A DNA stretch of 32,771 bases from Clostridia bacterium (GTDB taxonomy: Bacteria; Bacillota; Clostridia; Oscillospirales; CAG-272): contig JAFVUF010000017.1 in the NCBI GenBank assembly GCA_017502875.1, forward strand, positions 1-32,771, written 5' to 3'. Shown piece by piece: positions 31,113 through 32,771 of the stretch. How positions within the stretch are numbered: the first letter of the stretch is position 1; each line of letters opens with the position of its first letter. Below the pieces are notes generated by a model that searched no databases, was not told where the DNA came from, and saw only the letters and a program-made list of their open reading frames with translations. The position numbers and the translations under genes were made by a program.

Positions 31113-31925
31113 TTATTTCGTTCTTTCGTCCTTACGCATTCTGAACTTTTCTGGGGAAACACCGGTAAACCGCTTAAAAGTATGTGAAAAGTGGTATGAA
31201 TCCGCAAAATGGTACGTCATAGCTATTTCTTTAATTTGAAGCGAGGTATCTAAAAGAAGTATTTTTGACGCGTCAATCTTTGATTTTAATATGTACTGCT
31301 TGGGTGTTATTCCGAATTTCTCACGGAAAATTCTAATTACGTGTGTTTCGCTCAGATAGAATTGCTTAGCAATAGTGGTTACGGAGATATCGGAATCAAT
31401 GTTTGTCTCAATATACTGCTTTATTTTTTGAGCTATAATAGCAGACTTGCTCTCTAACGTGTGAGTAGGCGCAAACATTATTTCTATAAAGAGGTTGTAA
31501 AAGGCTGACGCCATTCTATTGGTTGTTTCAAGCTTGTTGTCAGATTGCTCCATCAGGTCAACAATAGCGTTAAATGCGTCAATAACGCTCGGACGAAGCG
31601 AAATATGCGTTTGAAAGGCTCCGCACGAATTAGCGAAAACGTCAGCAAGCATACCGTAGCAGGCTATGCCTGATATGAAATTTACAGAATCGGGCGTGGT
31701 TATCTCGTATGCGGTCCCCGGAGCTATATAGCAAACTGAACCCTCTGAGGGATTTTTTTCGGTACCGTCACTAAATTTGATAGTGCATTTGTCAGAACGG
31801 AAGTAGATAAAGTGATGATATCTGTTTCCGTGATGCTCCTTTATAAGATTGTTACCGAAAAGCTCTCGGTAGTAGAAAAATCTTCCCTTTGCGAACTCCG
31901 CAAGGTATTCGTTTAAGTAACTCAT
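31113..31925 (-). CDS. AraC family transcriptional regulator
   Basis: The 270-residue protein has an N-terminal cupin-like sensing domain (about 1-150, HHFIYFRSDKCTIKFSDGTE region) and a C-terminal AraC double helix-turn-helix (about 185-265, with TTIAKQFYLSETHVIRIFRE and the family signature ending in HFSHTFKRFTGVSPEKFR). Regulators of this layout usually activate sugar or polysaccharide use genes on binding a carbohydrate. Its convergent position makes the heparinase-family gene the obvious target, which is inference. It starts 15 bases after the ECF S-component gene on the same strand with GGAGA before the ATG, so it may be in one transcript with obg. Confidence 0.92.
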   Translation of the reverse strand: MSYLNEYLAEFAKGRFFYYRELFGNNLIKEHHGNRYHHFIYFRSDKCTIKFSDGTEKNPSEGSVCYIAPGTAYEITTPDSVNFISGIACYGMLADVFANSCGAFQTHISLRPSVIDAFNAIVDLMEQSDNKLETTNRMASAFYNLFIEIMFAPTHTLESKSAIIAQKIKQYIETNIDSDISVTTIAKQFYLSETHVIRIFREKFGITPKQYILKSKIDASKILLLDTSLQIKEIAMTYHFADSYHFSHTFKRFTGVSPEKFRMRKDERTK

Positions 31926-31940
31926 TGAGTATCTCCAAGC

Positions 31941-32516
31941 TTAAAATCTTTTTTGAGTGCTGGGTATTATCTGAATCAGTCTGAATATAATCGGAGACAG
32001 AACGACGTTTGCAATCAGCTCAACAACGAAGTTAAGTCCGATAAATCCAACAATTATAAACAACGCAACATTAGTACCGCCTGCCATAGCCTGAATAGAG
32101 TCATAGAAGAAGGCAAGTGAACCGAGGAAGAAAAGTCCCGTGTTTGCTATCGGCGCGGCGATAGCCGCAACTGTGATTGCAACGTATTTATTAGCTTCCT
32201 TTAAAAGCTTATAAACGGCGGCAGCGGCAAGTCCGCTTGCTATGCCTTTAGCGAGAACAACAAGAACAGTTAAAAAGAAGTTAAAAGAGTAGAATAGCGC
32301 AGCGTCGCCGTTAAGCAGTATCGCCACGGCAGAAACACCACCTATAAGCGCGCCACCGGAATACCCGTAAAGTACAGCGGCGAGAACTATTACCGAAAGC
32401 GAAACGGAAATAGTGAATCCGCCAAGTGGTATTTTTACAAAGAACTGTAATACGAAAACAATAGCGGATAATATTCCAAGCAGCGCGATTTTATATGTAT
32501 CGGTTGACTTTTTCAT
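31941..32516 (-). CDS. ECF transporter S component (substrate-binding membrane subunit)
   Basis: The 191-residue protein has about six membrane helices and the N-terminal pattern of ECF S components (IALLGILSAIVFVLQFFVKI, then GGFTISVSLSVIVLAAVLYG). These subunits bind vitamins or related small molecules and share a common energising module encoded elsewhere. No substrate can be read: no vitamin riboswitch or biosynthetic gene is adjacent. AAGGAG before the ATG lies in the 17-base gap after the obg stop, so it is probably cotranscribed with obg. Confidence 0.85.
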   Translation of the reverse strand: MKKSTDTYKIALLGILSAIVFVLQFFVKIPLGGFTISVSLSVIVLAAVLYGYSGGALIGGVSAVAILLNGDAALFYSFNFFLTVLVVLAKGIASGLAAAAVYKLLKEANKYVAITVAAIAAPIANTGLFFLGSLAFFYDSIQAMAGGTNVALFIIVGFIGLNFVVELIANVVLSPIIFRLIQIIPSTQKRF

Positions 32517-32533
32517 TTAAAACAGGCTCCTTA

Positions 32534-32771
32534 TCATTCAATAAAATCAAATTCAAAATCATACATACTTACAGTGTCGCCCTCTCCGCAGCCAGCGTCC
32601 TCAAGGGCTTTTATTACTCCGTTTTCACGGAGTACCTTTTCAAAATACATAAGCTGATCTCTGTCGGCAAAATTAATTGTCTCCATAAATCTGTAAAGCC
32701 AATCTCCCTCAACCTCGTATCTGCCGTTTGTTTTACGAACCTTGACCGTTTTATCAAGCGGCGCTGAGAGG
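32534..32771 (-). CDS. obg: GTPase Obg, C-terminal part (5' end outside window)
   Basis: The 78 visible residues end at TGA 32536-32534 and form the Obg C-terminal domain (OCT, DUF1967): EGDWLYRFMETINFADRDQL, MYFEKVLRENGVIKALEDAG and CGEGDTVSMYDFEFDFIE. Obg is a ribosome-associated GTPase in 50S assembly and stress response. Only the OCT domain is inside the window; the G domain and Obg fold are not seen. It is followed by the ECF S component after 17 bases. Confidence 0.93.
   Translation of the reverse strand, partial: LSAPLDKTVKVRKTNGRYEVEGDWLYRFMETINFADRDQLMYFEKVLRENGVIKALEDAGCGEGDTVSMYDFEFDFIE

Overview
The window looks like a chromosomal segment of a Gram-positive, anaerobic, probably gut-associated member of the Clostridia (Oscillospiraceae/Ruminococcaceae-like). 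This is inferred from strong GGAG-type ribosome binding sites, AT-rich spacers with near-consensus TTGACA-17-TATAAT promoters on both strands, formate-tetrahydrofolate ligase, a SpoVB-like flippase, DUF4830, DUF4330 and DUF5058 proteins, and a GMP synthase made only of the ATP-pyrophosphatase part. No ribosomal RNA, prophage, transposase or CRISPR array is present; most of the window is ordinary housekeeping and membrane functions with a few accessory islands.

Layout. 1-1455 (-): incomplete lipoprotein with two InlB-type repeats and a region resembling the extracytoplasmic domain of MacB/FtsX permeases. 1685-4163 (+): split GuaA and an AGCS sodium/amino-acid symporter. 4218-5799 (-): ridA-ilvA operon, in which the deaminase partner of threonine dehydratase lies next to it. 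5889-6359 (-): small Cys-cluster protein behind a leader hairpin. 6636-8767 (+): tyrosine recombinase and a DacF-like protein that has lost its catalytic motifs. 8731-11910 (-): SpoVB-like flippase, DUF4830 protein and KDG kinase with a palindrome over its promoter.

11911-14100 is the least conserved part: a gene-poor spacer, two small genes each broken by an in-frame TAA, a four-helix-bundle protein, a striking array of small hairpins and a tRNA-Thr. 14100-17300 (-) is an operon of two DUF4330 proteins and an O-antigen-ligase-like polymerase, probably for cell-surface glycan. 17547-19597 (+) holds a small ORF, a CNNM/CorC-type transporter and a VanZ protein. 19622-19846 (-) is a small membrane protein. 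19958-25035 (+) holds recG and a three-gene cassette (DUF5058, an unnamed membrane protein, an M20 peptidase) that looks like an uncharacterised transport-plus-hydrolysis system. 25106-27925 (+) carries cysK and fhs.

27970-28146 (-) is a strongly promoted, terminated, structured RNA that I cannot assign to a family. 28335-28851 (+) holds a small lipoprotein and a phage-like protein fragment beside a tRNA-Val. 29206-31068 (+) is a heparinase II/III family lyase without a signal peptide, convergent with an AraC regulator (31113-31925, -). An ECF transporter S component and the C-terminal end of Obg GTPase close the window on the minus strand. KDG kinase and the lyase could act in one uronic-acid catabolic route, though they are 17 kb apart. 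The best candidates for something undescribed are the DUF5058/M20 cassette, the minus-strand RNA at 27970-28146, and the two-sided hairpin array at 13684-13862.
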